Shown: positions 23,085 to 23,501 of the stretch, one piece after another
Layout of the letters: each line of letters opens with the position of its first letter
Numbering within the stretch: position 1 is the stretch's first letter
Program-made: the position numbers and the translations under genes
Assembly: GCA_009774395.1 (NCBI GenBank)
Contig: VSNQ01000070.1
Location: forward strand, 1-23,501
Source of the DNA: Lachnospiraceae bacterium
Lineage (GTDB): Bacteria; Bacillota; Clostridia; Lachnospirales; Lachnospiraceae
DNA length: 23,501 nucleotides
Reading direction: 5' to 3'
The notes under the pieces: generated by a model
What the model was told of the DNA's origin: nothing
Database searches by the model: none
What the model saw: the letters and a program-made list of their open reading frames with translations, nothing else

Positions 23085-23384
23085 TTATTCATTTAAAACC
23101 ACTTTCAGAAATATTATAATCCCTATCATAACTATAAATAATATTGTATCAAAAAAGCGTTCCTTATCTAAATCTCTCACTAATAGTATTTTTCCGTATT
23201 CAGCACTATCTGCAGGCGGCTGATTTTCTACTATTTCCATAAAAAGAGGGACATTTTCTACATCCGAAATTTGTTTCTTCAGATCGCTCAATAGCACACT
23301 TCTGCTAATTATATCATCATTCATTGGAATTTGTTCCTTCAAACTGTTCAACAATTCATCTTTTCTTAAATCGTCATTCATCAT
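23085..23384 (-). CDS. Small tail-anchored membrane protein with an internal repeat, unrecognised
   Basis: The 99-residue product has a hydrophilic acidic N-terminal part and one hydrophobic segment near the C-terminus (FFDTILFIVMIGIIIFLKVV, about 77-96), so it may be tail-anchored. The N-terminus contains two related units, MNDDLRKDELLNSLKEQIP (2-20) and MNDDIISRSVLLSDLKKQIS (21-40), suggesting a duplication. GGGGG lies 4-7 bp before the paired ATG codons at 23384/23381. The family was not recognised. The last 117 bp of the window hold no gene that I can support. Confidence 0.65.
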   Translation of the reverse strand: MMNDDLRKDELLNSLKEQIPMNDDIISRSVLLSDLKKQISDVENVPLFMEIVENQPPADSAEYGKILLVRDLDKERFFDTILFIVMIGIIIFLKVVLNE

Positions 23385-23501
23385 TAATCCCCCATCCTAA
23401 TTTTGATTATTACATTGTTTTTTTTAACCTGACTTTTACAGTTATAACTGAAAAATCGATATGATAGATGTTTAAAATCCCAGAAAATTCAAGTGTTCTG
23501 G

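Noticed and set aside
1..23501. tRNA and rRNA genes or a tRNA attachment site
   Set aside because: No cloverleaf, CCA-ended acceptor or rRNA sequence was seen; both element junctions are in protein genes.

Overview
The window looks like a chromosomal piece of a low-GC, Gram-positive, probably spore-forming Clostridia bacterium, most likely Lachnospiraceae. This rests on AT-rich intergenic DNA, strong GGAGG-type ribosome binding sites, lipoprotein signals, a long-form HPF, a CPBP protease, a Cache-type hybrid kinase next to a solute-binding lipoprotein, and two large serine recombinases of clostridial type. The taxon is inferred from protein style, not from a search.

Layout. (1) 1-2111 is the right end of an integrated element that began before the window: a HicB-like protein without a visible HicA, then a large serine recombinase, probably one operon. 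(2) 2126-18352 is a block of host genes, mostly on the minus strand: a 3'-truncated M23 peptidase, hpf, a CPBP protease, a solute-binding lipoprotein with a hybrid histidine kinase, mutY, a chemotaxis receptor, a polytopic GT-C-like membrane protein (plus strand), a beta-propeller-like lipoprotein, a decayed GNAT acetyltransferase, a Thr/Glu-rich lipoprotein (plus strand), a small alarmone synthetase and a 5'-truncated polysaccharide deacetylase. (3) 18365 to the right edge is the left part of a second element: a large serine recombinase, a 42-residue upstream protein, a structured leader, a zinc-ribbon protein, a DUF6809-like protein, several ribbon-helix-helix (RHH) proteins, an XRE repressor and small proteins.

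The main observation is that both recombinase genes abut a broken host gene. The M23 peptidase is cut just after its first zinc motif. The PdaB-like deacetylase is cut just after its first catalytic motif. Both host genes are cell-wall enzymes of types used in sporulation, and each junction carries a short imperfect palindrome that could be the recombination site. The arrangement resembles skin-type elements that interrupt sporulation genes and are excised in the mother cell. Whether excision happens here cannot be read from this window, because neither far end is present.

Other noteworthy structures are two about 160-bp palindromic elements with a shared core (13574-13733 and 15769-15935), a third, unrelated palindrome overlapping the stop codon of the alarmone synthetase gene, a roughly 300-nt structured leader ahead of the second recombinase, and a phased array of GTTGTCA operators between two divergent RHH genes.
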